Shown: positions 8,014 to 16,208 of the stretch, piece by piece
How positions within the stretch are numbered: the stretch's first letter is position 1
Layout: the number at the start of each line of letters is the position of its first letter
DNA from: CATOSK01 sp963665735
Lineage (GTDB): Bacteria > Chloroflexota > Dehalococcoidia > Lucifugimonadales > UBA3495
Assembly: GCA_963665735.1 (NCBI GenBank)
Contig: OY762444.1
Location: forward strand, 3,162,001 to 3,226,000
DNA: 64,000 bases
Direction of reading: 5' to 3'
The notes under the pieces: model-generated
What the model was told of the DNA's origin: nothing
What the model saw: the letters and a program-made list of their open reading frames with translations, nothing else
Database searches by the model: none
Translations under genes and position numbers: made by a program

Positions 8014-8379
8014 TCAGGAAACGCCGTTCAGCATAGGTTCGACCTTGTCCACAAACCGCTCCACGTGGCTAATGCCGGAAGCTACAAATGTCGGGTGATG
8101 CTGGCCTTCGTAGAAGTTAGAGTGCATCCCGCTGCTTGCCAGGAATAGATAAACCAACTCGGAGTCGCCGTTTTCCTCCGCCAGATTGTCAACAGCGTCG
8201 TGCAAGGCCCGGTGGGCGCGATGGGGCCAACCCCGTTCTTCCGAAATTGCTTTGATAATCAACGCCGCCGCTCCCCAACCCTTTTCCGACGCCTGTTCCA
8301 AGTCCCCGGCGTCCAATTCTTCCTTGGCTTTGGACAGGTAGTTCCGGCTGCGCTGCCGGTAGGTTTGGGCTGGTTGCAT
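8014..8379 (-). CDS. HEPN/PaREP1-like small helical protein
   Basis: The 121-residue all-alpha protein has the pattern RSRNYLSKAKEELDAGDLEQ, ASEKGWGAAALIIKAI, GWPHRAHRALHDAV, and a late HSNFYEGQH. This belongs to the PaREP1/HEPN-like group that is repeated at 41827, 43204, 43596 and 59585, with a more distant form at 35604. HEPN proteins include RNases and nucleotide-binding partners; this group lacks the classical Rx4-6H motif in an obvious form, and no nucleotidyltransferase partner is adjacent. Function is unknown. Confidence 0.75.
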   Translation of the reverse strand: MQPAQTYRQRSRNYLSKAKEELDAGDLEQASEKGWGAAALIIKAISEERGWPHRAHRALHDAVDNLAEENGDSELVYLFLASSGMHSNFYEGQHHPTFVASGISHVERFVDKVEPMLNGVS

Positions 8380-8501
8380 TTTTCTTTGTCCTTGCCTTCA
8401 ATGATGCTGGTTGCGTGCCTGGACTTTCCGGATTACGGCTTTCGCCGGAATGATTTTTCACCCAGGACGGAAGTGACGACAAATGAAATTGACTACACCA
8501 A

Positions 8502-9758
8502 CTAGGGCGCCAGTTCCTCCAAAAAACGGGCGATGGGGATAGCCTGCTGCGATGAGTCGGCCATGTTGCGGAGCATCACCTCGCCCCGCTGGATTTCGTC
8601 GTCGCCCAGTACCAGGGCGTAAGGTATTCCCAGAGCGTTGGCCTGGCGCATCTGGCCCCGCGGCGAGCGGGAACCGTTGGCCAGGATGGCGCCAACTCCC
8701 TGCCGGCGAATCTTGCCGGCCAGTTCCAGGGCGGCGGGGCGGGCGGCGGCTCCAATGTTGATGACCAGATACCGGGGCTGCGGTTCTTCGGGGACGGGGA
8801 TTTCGGCCCGTTTCAGGTTCAGGGTCAAGCGTTCAATGCCGGAGCCGAACCCGATGCCGGGGGTGGGCCGTCCGCCCAACTGCTCAATCAAGCCGTCGTA
8901 ACGCCCGCCGCCGCAGATGGTGGACTGCGCCCCCACGTCGCCGGGCTGAATCTCAAAGACCGTCCGGGTGTAGTAGTCCAGCCCCCGCACCAGCCGGTGG
9001 TCAACGTGGAAGGGAATGTCCACGGCTTGCAGATACGACCGCAGCTTTTCCCAGTGGTCTTGGCACTCGGCGCAAAGCGTATCCACCGAGCGGGGGGCCG
9101 ATTCGCCCAAGGCGCGGCAGGTCTCCACCTTGCAGTCCAGCAGCCGCAGCGGGTTGCGTTCCAGACGCTGGCGGCAGTCGGCGCAAAGGCTGTTGTAATG
9201 TCCGGTGTAGTAACTCTTCAGACGCTCGATAAATTCCGGGCGGCAGGCTGCGTCGCCGATGCTGTTAATCAGCAGGCTGATGTCGGTCAGCCCCAGGGAG
9301 TCCATGAACCGCCAGGCCAGTTCGATAACCTCGGCGTCAACCGAGGGGTCGGGGTCGCCGATGACTTCAATCCCGAACTGGTGATGCTGGCGGAAACGTC
9401 CGGCCTGGGGCCTTTCGTAGCGGAACACCGGGCAGAAGTAATACATCCGCACCGGCTGGGGCAGGTTGTGCATCCCGTGTTCCAGGTAGGCGCGGCACAC
9501 CGGGGCGGTGCCTTCGGGCCGCAGGGTCAGGTTGTCGCCCCCCCGGTCCTCGAAGGTGTACATCTCTTTCTCAACGATGTCGGTGCCTTCGCCCACCGAG
9601 CGGATGAACAGGCGCGAGTCCTCAAAAGCCGGGCTGTCAATGCGGCCGTAGCCGAAGCGCTGGGCCAACTCGGCGGCCTTGGACTGGACGTAGCGCCAAT
9701 ACTTCTGCTCCTGAGGCAGCAAGTCGGCAGTGCCCCGGGGCGCGCGAAACAGGGTCAT
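8502..9758 (-). CDS. hisS: histidyl-tRNA synthetase
   Basis: The 418-residue class II synthetase charges tRNA-His in the cytoplasm. Motif 1 region follows APRGTADLLPQEQKYWRYV; motif 2 is TLRPEGTAPVCRAYLEHG; the histidine-specific loop is VRGLDYYTRTVFEI; motif 3 is GIGFGSGIERL. The C-terminal anticodon-binding domain (RYLVINIGAAARPAALELA) is complete. The four-Cys segment CADCRQRLERNP...CAECQDHW is a zinc-like knuckle between the motifs, present in many bacterial HisRS. The gene stands alone. Confidence 0.97.
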   Translation of the reverse strand: MTLFRAPRGTADLLPQEQKYWRYVQSKAAELAQRFGYGRIDSPAFEDSRLFIRSVGEGTDIVEKEMYTFEDRGGDNLTLRPEGTAPVCRAYLEHGMHNLPQPVRMYYFCPVFRYERPQAGRFRQHHQFGIEVIGDPDPSVDAEVIELAWRFMDSLGLTDISLLINSIGDAACRPEFIERLKSYYTGHYNSLCADCRQRLERNPLRLLDCKVETCRALGESAPRSVDTLCAECQDHWEKLRSYLQAVDIPFHVDHRLVRGLDYYTRTVFEIQPGDVGAQSTICGGGRYDGLIEQLGGRPTPGIGFGSGIERLTLNLKRAEIPVPEEPQPRYLVINIGAAARPAALELAGKIRRQGVGAILANGSRSPRGQMRQANALGIPYALVLGDDEIQRGEVMLRNMADSSQQAIPIARFLEELAP

Positions 9759-9865
9759 AGGTCTCCTGAACAGGACAAGGGGTTGAGTGTTTGTAGGTAT
9801 GATAGCACAAGGGCGAAGTCTTCCCGGCAGCTTTCAGTTCGTCGGAAATTTCCCGCTCTTACACC

Positions 9866-10531
9866 CTATTCGTCCGCGAACAGTGCCAGCGTGGGCTGGC
9901 GGCCCAAGTCCATTGAGAATTTGTTGGTCAGGTATTGAGAGAGCAAAATCGAAGACCAGGGATCGAGTTGGGAGCGCAAACCCGACAGTTCTTCAAGACT
10001 GACAAACTGGCCGTGGTACTTCGAATTGATGGAAAAGAACTCCTCACTGGACAGATTCTTAATCCGGCTGTCTGTGGATACATCATAGACAATTCCCATG
10101 TGCCGGGAGGCTGCAATTGAAGAGGCATCAACAACCATCCCCGCCGGCTCCAAACCACAACTCAAGTCAAGCCCGACCTCTTCCAAAGCCTCGCGGTGGA
10201 CGGTCCTCTCAAACAATTCGCAGATGCTCCCGTCATTGGAATCGTTGTCTATATGTCCGCCGACTATCAGACTAATGCGGCGGCTCAAGTCTCTGCGGCG
10301 TTGCGCGACCTGACGGAACACGCAATACCTGTGGCTTGTGTCGCGGAAAATGGCGCAGGGTATGGGCTGTATCCATTTGGTTGACTGTTCCGCTTCCGTT
10401 CTGGGCATCCAGCGAATACAGGTGGCGGCCTCAGCAACTATCTGTCCGGCGTCAGACCACGGCACGAAACCGTCAAGCCCTTGCACCAGGTTCCTCGGCA
10501 AAACCAGAATTTCCGGCGCAACGTCCTTCAT
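9866..10531 (-). CDS. NUDIX-fold protein coupled to P-loop kinase
   Basis: The 221-residue protein has a NUDIX signature near residues 91-123: GGHID...ELFERTVHREALEEVGLD, matching the REUxEExGU core, although the spacing from the Gly loop is longer than the canonical GX5E. The N-terminal 60 residues (FVPWSDAGQIVAEAATCIRW) are specific to this type. Its ATG directly abuts the stop codon of the upstream kinase (10532), so the two are translationally coupled. Substrate unknown; a nucleotide or nucleotide-derivative hydrolase is likely. Confidence 0.75.
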   Translation of the reverse strand: MKDVAPEILVLPRNLVQGLDGFVPWSDAGQIVAEAATCIRWMPRTEAEQSTKWIQPIPCAIFRDTSHRYCVFRQVAQRRRDLSRRISLIVGGHIDNDSNDGSICELFERTVHREALEEVGLDLSCGLEPAGMVVDASSIAASRHMGIVYDVSTDSRIKNLSSEEFFSINSKYHGQFVSLEELSGLRSQLDPWSSILLSQYLTNKFSMDLGRQPTLALFADE

Positions 10532-11269
10532 TCAGGAAACATCCGGGAATAAATCAAGAATTTTGTCGGTGACTTGGGCCGCCGTTGACCGGGCATTGGT
10601 GTTTTCGCTGTCGCTGGTGTCAATGGCGTTGAAGTTCCGAAACTCGTTCCCATAATCACGGCGAACTTGGGCGTAAGCCCGGTTCAAACTCTCGAGACGT
10701 TCGGTATTCATTACCATGCCCTGTTCAGCGATAAGTTTATCTTTTTCTTCCCGCTCCAGCGAAGTCGCTGAGTCGGCGGTGAAAAGGAAGACCGAGTCTA
10801 TCACCGACCGCCAATTTGCCACCAACAAGAACTTTTGCACCGTCTCTCGGGTTTGCGATGGAATCCTGCCATCGTCGTCAAGAAGTTGAAACCATGCCAG
10901 CGCGTCAAACAACCCCCGGTCCAGGATTGCCAGATGATAGCGGTCAGAATGATGAAGACCTTCCAGGATATGAGTAAGCGCGTAGGATGCCGACCAGGTA
11001 TTGAAGGCAACCCAGTCAGTCCTGAGATAGTACGGGGTTCTCCTTGACGCGCCCTCAGTTGGAGCAAGCACGTTGAACCCCACCCGGCGAAAGAAATGGG
11101 ACACGATGTCTATGCAGGTGCTTTTGCCGCTTTTCGGTGTCCCGGCAAACTCAACGAATACGGGCCGTTCCAAGGGACTGCTATTGAGATTCCCCAAAAT
11201 GCTCTCGGCCCTGTTACGCAAGTCTCCAGAGTCCAGTATCGTGGGCAACTTCCAATCCTCCTGCACCAA
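10532..11269 (-). CDS. P-loop kinase (thymidylate/deoxynucleoside-kinase-like)
   Basis: The 245-residue protein has Walker A GTPKSGKST (about residue 43), then YHLAILDRGLFDALAWF, the DRx signature of dNK/TMP-kinase-like enzymes, and a lid-like Arg/Lys-rich helix EREEKDKLIAEQ. It is longer than bacterial Tmk and not an orthologue of it. With the following NUDIX gene it forms a two-gene unit whose stop and start codons touch (TGA then ATG). Together they may phosphorylate and clear a nucleotide-like molecule; this is inference. Confidence 0.75.
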   Translation of the reverse strand: MVQEDWKLPTILDSGDLRNRAESILGNLNSSPLERPVFVEFAGTPKSGKSTCIDIVSHFFRRVGFNVLAPTEGASRRTPYYLRTDWVAFNTWSASYALTHILEGLHHSDRYHLAILDRGLFDALAWFQLLDDDGRIPSQTRETVQKFLLVANWRSVIDSVFLFTADSATSLEREEKDKLIAEQGMVMNTERLESLNRAYAQVRRDYGNEFRNFNAIDTSDSENTNARSTAAQVTDKILDLFPDVS

Positions 11270-11349
11270 GGGGAAAGGGTTGAACTCTACCGATTAAACT
11301 GGCAGGTGCAACGGTAAGTCAAGCGGCTGCTGTCAGTCGAAAATACCCA

Positions 11350-11394
11350 CGCCACCCCACCTTCCCCCGTCGAGGGGAGGGGATTTTTCAAGCC
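11350..11394. repeat. C-rich inverted repeat with T-run
   Basis: CCTTCCCCCGTCGAGGGGAG is followed by GGGATTTTTC. It belongs to the family of G/C-rich hairpins seen at 32839 and 48188, and lies between the CoA transferase and kinase genes. Confidence 0.55.
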
Positions 11395-11399
11395 AACGC

Positions 11400-12635
11400 C
11401 TAAATCTTCCCGGCGGCTTTTAACTCCGCGAACTCTTCCGGGGTTAGGCCGCCGATGGTGCATAGCAGGTCTTGGCTGTCCTGGCTCAACGCCGGCGGCG
11501 TGTTGGCCGGTATGTCCACGCAGCCAGTCAGGTGGATGGGCGTGTTGACGGTGCGGAAACTGCCGCCGAACCCGTCGCCGCTGTCCATGAACATCTTGCG
11601 CTGCTCCAGTTGCGGGCAGTTGTCCAGGTCGGCCACGTTCTGCACGATGCCCATTGAAAAACCGCACTCCAGCAGCTTTTCGTTGACTTCCTGCTTGGGC
11701 AACTGCCGCGACCACTCCTCAATGGCCGGCACCACGTTGTTGAAGTAGAACTCCCCGGTGACGCCCAAGCCCAGGTAACGCTCATCGGCGATAAGCTCTT
11801 CCCGCCCAATCATGTTCCAGAGGGCCTGCCACTTTTCCACGCCGCCGCTGCCGGCCAGCACCACGTAGCCGTCGCTGGCCTCCAGGGCCAGTTGGGCCGT
11901 GAACATATTTTCCCTGGCCCGGCTGGTCACTTCGCCGTTGGCCTGGTACTGGGGCATACTGCTGGTGGTGTGGGCCACCATGCAGTCGTACATCGCCATG
12001 TCAACGTGCTGGCCCCTGCCGGTTTTCTGGCGGGTTTGCAGGGCCATCGCCACTCCCAGGGCCGTCCAGACGCCGGGGACGGAATCGCCGATGTTGTCAC
12101 CTACCATCTGGGGCGGGCTGCCGGGTTCGCCGGTAATCTCCATCCAGCCGCCCATGCCCTGGACGCAGGGGTTGTTGGCCGGCCAGTTGGAGTAAGGCCC
12201 GCGCAGCCCCTCGCCGTCGCCGTAGCCGGTGATGCTGGCATAGACCAGGCCGGGGTTGATTTCTTGCAGGCGGTCGTAGCCCAGCCCCAGGCGGCGCAAG
12301 GCCCCCGGCCCCCAGTTGTCCAGCAGGACATCGGAGACCTTGACCATTTCTTCAAACGCCTGCTTGCAGCGGGGGTCGCGCAAGTCCAGGGTTATGCTTT
12401 TCTTGTTGCGGTTGATGCCCAGGAAACGGGCGCTGATTTTCCGGTCGTCCGGCCCGTGGACGAAGGGGTTGTTGTTGCGGGCGCGGTCGCCGGAGCCGGG
12501 CCGTTCAATTTTGATAACCTCGGCGCCCATGTCGGCCAGAATCATGGCGCAGAAAGGGCCGGCGACGATGTGGGTGGCGTCGAGGACTCGGACACCCTCC
12601 AGCGGGAGGGGCAGCTTGGCGTTGTTGGCGGTCAT
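11400..12635 (-). CDS. CaiB/BaiF family (type III) CoA transferase
   Basis: The 411-residue protein moves CoA between an acyl-CoA donor and a carboxylic acid. The N-terminus has LEGVRVLDATHIVAGPFCAM and MGAEVIKIERPGSGDRAR; the centre has LLDNWGPGALRRLGLGYD, YASITGYGDGEGLRGPY and ALGVAMALQTRQKTGRGQHV, all characteristic. The start ATG has GGAGG 5 bp upstream. It is a single gene; such enzymes are numerous in heterotrophic Chloroflexota and activate carboxylates for degradation. The substrate cannot be read from sequence. Confidence 0.92.
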   Translation of the reverse strand: MTANNAKLPLPLEGVRVLDATHIVAGPFCAMILADMGAEVIKIERPGSGDRARNNNPFVHGPDDRKISARFLGINRNKKSITLDLRDPRCKQAFEEMVKVSDVLLDNWGPGALRRLGLGYDRLQEINPGLVYASITGYGDGEGLRGPYSNWPANNPCVQGMGGWMEITGEPGSPPQMVGDNIGDSVPGVWTALGVAMALQTRQKTGRGQHVDMAMYDCMVAHTTSSMPQYQANGEVTSRARENMFTAQLALEASDGYVVLAGSGGVEKWQALWNMIGREELIADERYLGLGVTGEFYFNNVVPAIEEWSRQLPKQEVNEKLLECGFSMGIVQNVADLDNCPQLEQRKMFMDSGDGFGGSFRTVNTPIHLTGCVDIPANTPPALSQDSQDLLCTIGGLTPEEFAELKAAGKI

Positions 12636-12801
12636 ACTACCTCCGTGGGGTTGGAAAGGGGGGAATGACGCCCCTAATATAAACCAGAATGGGCGGGCGG
12701 GAAAGCATTAACGGAATTGGCGTGCGGCAACCGCCTTGACAGCGTGGGGCGATGATTCTAAACTCAATCTAAGGTCAACCACGGTTAACCCTTTCCCCTG
12801 C

Positions 12802-12877
12802 GGCCCGGTGGTGTAGCGGTTAACATACTGCCCTGTCAAGGCAGAGATCACGGGTTCAAATCCCGTCCGGGTCGCCA
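12802..12877 (+). tRNA. tRNA-Asp (GTC), CCA encoded
   Basis: The acceptor arm GGCCCGG pairs with CCGGGTC (one G-U). The anticodon arm CTGCC-CTGTCAA-GGCAG has anticodon GTC. The T-loop is TTCAAAT, discriminator G, and CCA is encoded at 12875-12877. The adjacent accessory cassette starts about 60 bp downstream. Confidence 0.95.
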
Positions 12878-12930
12878 ATCTCCCAGTGTTCTTTCAACTG
12901 CCGCCACGTTGTCCGTTTTCCCACCGTTGG

Positions 12931-13040
12931 CCATACCGTCACACTGGCGGCAATCCCAGCCGTTCCCGCAGAGTTTCGCCCTGGTAGTCCTGCTGGAAAA
13001 TGCCCCTTTGATGCCATAGACCGGATTGGGGAACGGGTGC
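12931..13040 (-). pseudogene. 3' fragment of an LLM flavin monooxygenase gene
   Basis: On the minus strand the sequence reads QRGIFQQDYQGETLRERLG before a stop at 12939, matching ARGLFQQEYQGTTLRERLG at the end of the intact gene at 14196. The bases 12931-13001 and 14188-14258 are direct repeats, about 80-85% identical by eye. Only the last 30 or so codons remain; the rest of the gene is missing. Confidence 0.7.
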
Positions 13041-13115
13041 AACGCGCGGCAGGAAAGCTATCAAGTACGTTGCATTGGTTGGCCTGTCGGAAACCCACCA
13101 ACTTAGGATGTTACA

Positions 13116-13487
13116 ATGAGCCGTCTTTGCGGCGCTGACTCCCGGCCGATACTGCCAGCTACGATAACCGCCAACGGAATCACCCGACGATTGACCGCCC
13201 ATGCCCGTGACAGGGCCACGGAAGAAGTTACCGCCGAGAGCATTAAGTACGTTCTTGAGAACTGGATTATTCGGGGAATCTGCGAAGACAGCGCGGGAAG
13301 CATTACCACCACCTATTGGGGGATTGTCCCGGGCCAAAATCGCTTTATGCGAGTTGCGGTTTCACTGGACGATGAACGTATCGTGACAGCCCATAGTGAT
13401 GGAAAAGTCGCTCGGCGGTTGAACCAGGAGGGCCGGCTCTGGTTTGAGAGCCGTTGCCGACATCTGGAGGTGCGAGATGCGCGTTAG
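13116..13487 (+). CDS. DUF4258-like protein, possible toxin of a type II-like pair
   Basis: The 123-residue protein resembles DUF4258: ITRRLTAHARDRATEEVTAE, SIKYVLENWIIRGICED, then FMRVAVSLDDERIVTAHSDG. DUF4258 proteins are small BECR-like putative toxins commonly paired with DUF2283 partners. The gene overlaps the start of the next gene by 11 bp, so the two are translated together. The pair is enclosed by direct repeats of an LLM gene end. A start further downstream is possible. Confidence 0.65.
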   Translation: MSRLCGADSRPILPATITANGITRRLTAHARDRATEEVTAESIKYVLENWIIRGICEDSAGSITTTYWGIVPGQNRFMRVAVSLDDERIVTAHSDGKVARRLNQEGRLWFESRCRHLEVRDAR

Positions 13488-13929
13488 GTATTACCCCGAT
13501 GATGACGGCGTGGCGTTGGTGGCTGCCAATAAAGGCGGCGACGGCGCAACGGTGCGGGATGATTTCGGGGTCATCCTGGAATTTGCCGGCGAGGGAAGCG
13601 AGGACATCACGCGAATGGATGTGTTGAGGGTTAGTCGCTTTCTGCCATTGAGCGCAGAACGGGGCTACGACGCTGAAACCGACACGCTGACATTGGGGTT
13701 CAAACCCAACTCGGATGAGCGCTACCGCGTGGTAGATAACGGGGACTTTGTTAGCTACCGGCAATGGTTTGATGATGGCAGCGAGTGGGATGTTGTGGCG
13801 GTGGACTTGCGCCAAGCGTCGGTGCATCTGGCCAAGGTGATTGCGTCCCAACCACCAGCGCCGGACTTGGCCAAAGACCGGGCGGCGGTTGAGCAAGGCG
13901 GCAAATCAAAATTGCGCCCCTTGGAATAG
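13477..13929 (+). CDS. DUF2283-like protein, possible antitoxin partner
   Basis: The 150-residue protein starts at ATG 13477 after CTGGAGG. It has two DUF2283-like units: RVRYYPDDDGVALVAANKGG...GVILEFAG and RGYDAETDTLTLGFKPNSDE...VVAVDLRQAS. Canonical DUF2283 proteins carry one unit of about 60 residues, so this is an internal duplication. It overlaps the DUF4258 gene, which suggests an antitoxin role by analogy; this has not been shown. Confidence 0.65.
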   Translation: MRVRYYPDDDGVALVAANKGGDGATVRDDFGVILEFAGEGSEDITRMDVLRVSRFLPLSAERGYDAETDTLTLGFKPNSDERYRVVDNGDFVSYRQWFDDGSEWDVVAVDLRQASVHLAKVIASQPPAPDLAKDRAAVEQGGKSKLRPLE

Positions 13930-13939
13930 CGCCACGCCT

Positions 13940-14176
13940 GAATTAGTAGAAGCGAAATACGTCAGGGGCTACGTGGTCTAGCTGCGGTTCGACGACGGCG
14001 CGGCCGGCGAAGTTGACCTGTCCGACCGGCCTTTTGGCGCGGTTTTCCGGCTGCTCAAGTCCCTGGCCTACTTCCGGTCTTTTCAAGTGCATCCGGAATT
14101 TCGGACGCTGGTTTGGCCCAACGGTGCCGGCTTCACCCCGGAGTTCCTTTACGAAAGAGTCCGGCTGCCCGTGTAG
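13940..14176 (+). pseudogene. DUF2442 gene with in-frame TAG and no clear start
   Basis: The frame reads LVEAKYVRGYVV-TAG-LRFDDGAAGEVDLS, then FQVHPEFRTLVWPNGAGF and PEFLYERVRLPV. DUF2442 proteins normally read 'LxLRFxDGxxGxVDLS...WPNGaD..PExLY', so the domain is complete apart from the amber codon at 13979-13981. No good start codon or RBS precedes it. It is the third small-protein gene of the cassette. Confidence 0.7.
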
Positions 14177-14195
14177 CTCCGCCCCTGCCATACCG

Positions 14196-15581
14196 TCACA
14201 CCAACGGCAACCCCAGCCGTTCCCGCAGGGTTGTGCCCTGGTATTCCTGCTGGAAAAGGCCGCGCGCCTGGAGTTGGGGAACCACCAAGTCAACGAAATC
14301 CTGATAGGCGCCGGGCAGGTGAGTGGCCGCCAGCACGAAACCGTCGCAGGCCCCGGCGGTGAACCAACGCTCCATTTCATCCGCAACGTCGGACGGCGAA
14401 CCGGCGAAAGTGGGTAGTTCGTCCAGCGTTCCCCGCCCGCTGTATCGTATGAAGTCCTGGACAGTGGGGTTTCGCTGGCCGGTTTGCTCCGTCACCCGGT
14501 CAAGGAAACCCCGCAGCCCGGAAATGGACGCCAGAGTATCGTCCGACAGCGGTTCCTCCAGCGGGTGGGCCGCGAAGTCGTAGTTAAAGACCTCGCACAG
14601 CAGCGTCAGCGCGTCCACCGGATGCGCCAGACTCTTGATTTCGGCCAGCTTTTCCAACGCCTCGGCCCGTGTTTCGGCTACCACAACGTAAACCGCCGGG
14701 GCGACGATGAGGGAATCAGGATTGCGGCCCAACGCCGCGGCGTTGCGGCGGATGTCATGGCGGAAGGAACGGGTGGATTCAAAGTTGGGGTGGATGGTGA
14801 ATACCAGTTCGCCCCAACGGGCGGCGAAATCCCGCCCCCGGGGGCTTTGACCAGCCTGGATTATCACCGGACGGCCCTGGGGAGAGCGAGGCGCCGTCAG
14901 CGGGCCGCGGGAACGGAACCACCGGCCCGAATGTTCCAGCCGCCGCACTTGCGACGGGTCGGCGAACCTTCCCCCGTCCTTGTCCATGACCAGCGCCTCC
15001 CGGCCCCAGGTGTCCCACAACCCGAAGGCGGCCTCCATAAATTCGTCGGCCTGGTCATACCGTTCATCGTGGCCCAGGTGCCGTTCCAGCCCGAAGTTCT
15101 GCGCCTCCGAGTCGTTCAGGGACGTAACCACGTTCCAGGCGATGCGGCCTCCGCTGAAGTGGTCCAGCGTGGCGAACAGCCGGGCCACGTGGTAGGGCGC
15201 GTAGTAGGTGGTGGAGTAAGTGGCGCCGATGCCCAGGTCTTGCGTCGCCAGAGCCATCACCGTCGCCACCGTGGCCGCGTCCAGCTTGACCACCCGGACG
15301 CCATGCTCCACCGCCAGGTCAAAGGAATCGGCGTAGCGGCTGGGCATCGCGAGCCGGTCGTCAATAAACGCCAGGTGAAACTTGCCCGACTCCAAAATGC
15401 GGGCAATGTCCTGGTAGAAAGCCGGGGAAAGAAAGTCCTGCCGGGTTTCCGGGTGACGCCACGAACCGGGGTAGTTGGAGCAATTAGACGCCTGGATGAA
15501 ACCTACCAGGGTCATTTGGCGGGCGGGATTCCCGGAATCCATCGCACTATCCGCAGCGTCTGCAACGTCTAATGAGGTCAT
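14196..15581 (-). CDS. LLM class flavin-dependent monooxygenase (NtaA/SnaA/DszA type)
   Basis: The 461-residue TIM-barrel protein matches the DszA/NtaA branch: FHLAFIDDRLAMPSRYADSF, TQDLGIGATYSTTYYAPYHV, FSGGRIAWNVVTSLNDSEA, GHDERYDQADEFMEAAFGLW, and VIIQAGQSPRGRDFAARWGE. These enzymes use FMNH2 from a partner reductase to oxidise sulfur- or nitrogen-containing organics. ATG at 15581 has GGAGG 5 bp upstream; MTLVGF (15515) is an alternative start. A cupin gene diverges from it. Such monooxygenases are expanded in SAR202-type Chloroflexota. Confidence 0.92.
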   Translation of the reverse strand: MTSLDVADAADSAMDSGNPARQMTLVGFIQASNCSNYPGSWRHPETRQDFLSPAFYQDIARILESGKFHLAFIDDRLAMPSRYADSFDLAVEHGVRVVKLDAATVATVMALATQDLGIGATYSTTYYAPYHVARLFATLDHFSGGRIAWNVVTSLNDSEAQNFGLERHLGHDERYDQADEFMEAAFGLWDTWGREALVMDKDGGRFADPSQVRRLEHSGRWFRSRGPLTAPRSPQGRPVIIQAGQSPRGRDFAARWGELVFTIHPNFESTRSFRHDIRRNAAALGRNPDSLIVAPAVYVVVAETRAEALEKLAEIKSLAHPVDALTLLCEVFNYDFAAHPLEEPLSDDTLASISGLRGFLDRVTEQTGQRNPTVQDFIRYSGRGTLDELPTFAGSPSDVADEMERWFTAGACDGFVLAATHLPGAYQDFVDLVVPQLQARGLFQQEYQGTTLRERLGLPLV

Positions 15582-15664
15582 GCCGCCTCCGGGGCCAGCG
15601 TTTCCGGCAGTCGGTTGGTGGAGTTGATAGAATAACGGCGTTATTTTACCGCAGGAGGCAGGCT

Positions 15665-16018
15665 TTGCTGATAACCAGGATTTACACCGGAGACGATGGG
15701 CAGTCCCATTTTGAGGAAATGGAGACCGAAGGCCACCCCTGGGCCGAGTCCCTGGGCGCGATTACCAGCATCCGTTTTCGGGTGCAGGAACCGGGAACTT
15801 TCAGCGACTGGCACCAGGAATCCCGCCGCAACTACATCATAACCCTTTCCGGGGAGGGCGAAATCGGCATCGGCGACGGCGCTCTGCGGCGTTTCGGCCC
15901 CGGCCAGGTCATGCTGGTGGAAGACCTGACCGGCCAGGGTCACACCACCCGCGTAAGCAGCGACGAACCCCGCATCTCCATAGCCATACCCCTGGCCAAC
16001 CAAACGCCGGGCAGTTAG
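15665..16018 (+). CDS. single-domain cupin protein
   Basis: The 117-residue beta-barrel protein has cupin motif 1 SDWHQESRRNYIITLSGEGE and motif 2 FGPGQVMLVEDLTGQGHTT. A TTG start at 15665 is chosen because AGGAGG lies 7 bp upstream and no ATG follows near the N-terminus. Family members include small metal-binding oxygen-related and sensor proteins. It is divergent from the LLM monooxygenase gene, 83 bp apart, so the two may share a control region. Confidence 0.8.
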   Translation: MLITRIYTGDDGQSHFEEMETEGHPWAESLGAITSIRFRVQEPGTFSDWHQESRRNYIITLSGEGEIGIGDGALRRFGPGQVMLVEDLTGQGHTTRVSSDEPRISIAIPLANQTPGS

Positions 16019-16208
16019 CGGGTATGGGATAAACTGAGTTTCACCCCGAAATCCTCTCCCCCATCAAGACGCGTGATGCAAATTAACGATTGAAAAAGTA
16101 CAGGAACGGCTCCAAGGAGTGCAAGCTGGCCTTCCCAAGAATTACGTCGGGGGAACGGCGTCAGTGCTGCGGCGTCAGCTTGCATTACGCTTCTGATGGC
16201 GCAAGGGG

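Noticed and set aside
12939..13337. 132-residue minus-strand frame as a gene
   Set aside because: Only its last 25-30 residues match the LLM monooxygenase; the rest is antisense to the DUF4258 gene.
13979..13981. TAG in DUF2442 as pyrrolysine or recoding
   Set aside because: There is no start codon or recoding signal, and the domain type is not known to use such residues; decay is simpler.
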